Shown here: positions 10,470 through 10,480 of the stretch, piece after piece
Layout of the letters: every line of letters begins with the position of its first letter
Numbering within the stretch: the stretch's first letter is position 1
From: CAYWEP01 sp964608945
GTDB taxonomy: Bacteria; Patescibacteriota; Microgenomatia; Levybacterales; UBA12049
Reading direction: 5' to 3'
NCBI GenBank assembly: GCA_964608945.1
Contig: CAZSQB010000037.1
Coordinates: 1 to 10,480 of the forward strand
Length of the DNA stretch: 10,480 bases
Position numbers and translations under genes: made by a program
Notes under the pieces: model-generated
Told to the model about the DNA's origin: nothing
Seen by the model: only the letters and a program-made list of their open reading frames with translations
The model's database searches: none

Positions 10470-10480
10470 ACAGAAGGTCA

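Overview
The window looks like chromosome of a bacterium from the Candidate Phyla Radiation (Patescibacteria), most likely a Microgenomates-type lineage. The clues are a DUF5654-like membrane protein, an archaeal-type ATP-dependent DNA ligase and an archaeal-type endonuclease Q in an otherwise bacterial gene set (Pth, YibE/F, acylphosphatase), many very short genes, and almost no Shine-Dalgarno sequences. TGA is used as a stop (Fic gene), so the Gracilibacteria-type code does not apply. The lineage call is inference from gene content.

Layout. 1-160: no complete gene. 161-842: two small membrane proteins on the minus strand, the second DUF5654-like. 946-4181, plus strand: Fic protein, four-helix-bundle (S23/IVP family) protein, ATP-dependent DNA ligase. 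4187-4801, minus strand: unrecognised protein convergent with the ligase. 4802-4906: compact divergent promoter region. 4907-8942, plus strand: endonuclease Q, phosphoribosyltransferase, peptidyl-tRNA hydrolase, a 96-residue unknown, an alkyltransferase-like protein and a frameshifted acylphosphatase. 8946-10452, minus strand: two tiny single-span membrane proteins behind a YibE/F transporter-like protein.

Function. Three genes fit DNA damage handling: endonuclease Q (nicks 5' of deaminated bases), DNA ligase (seals nicks) and an alkyltransferase-like protein with Trp in place of the reactive Cys (flags O6-alkylguanine). Fic may modify a host or self protein, and Pth rescues peptidyl-tRNA. 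The membrane proteins lie in separate minus-strand blocks.

The most unusual content lies between the genes. Most junctions between same-direction genes carry short arrays of degenerate units with a strict local period (7, 8 or 9 bp, about five units per arm). The arms are often inverted copies of each other, and each junction has its own word. The arrays run into the 3' end of the upstream gene and up to the start codon of the next. One pair of five-heptamer arrays brackets the S23-family gene in inverted orientation, and a related heptamer block with a REP-like palindrome sits in frame inside endonuclease Q. Convergent junctions lack these arrays. Many promoters have their -10 box only 6-11 bp from the start codon, which predicts leaderless or nearly leaderless mRNAs.
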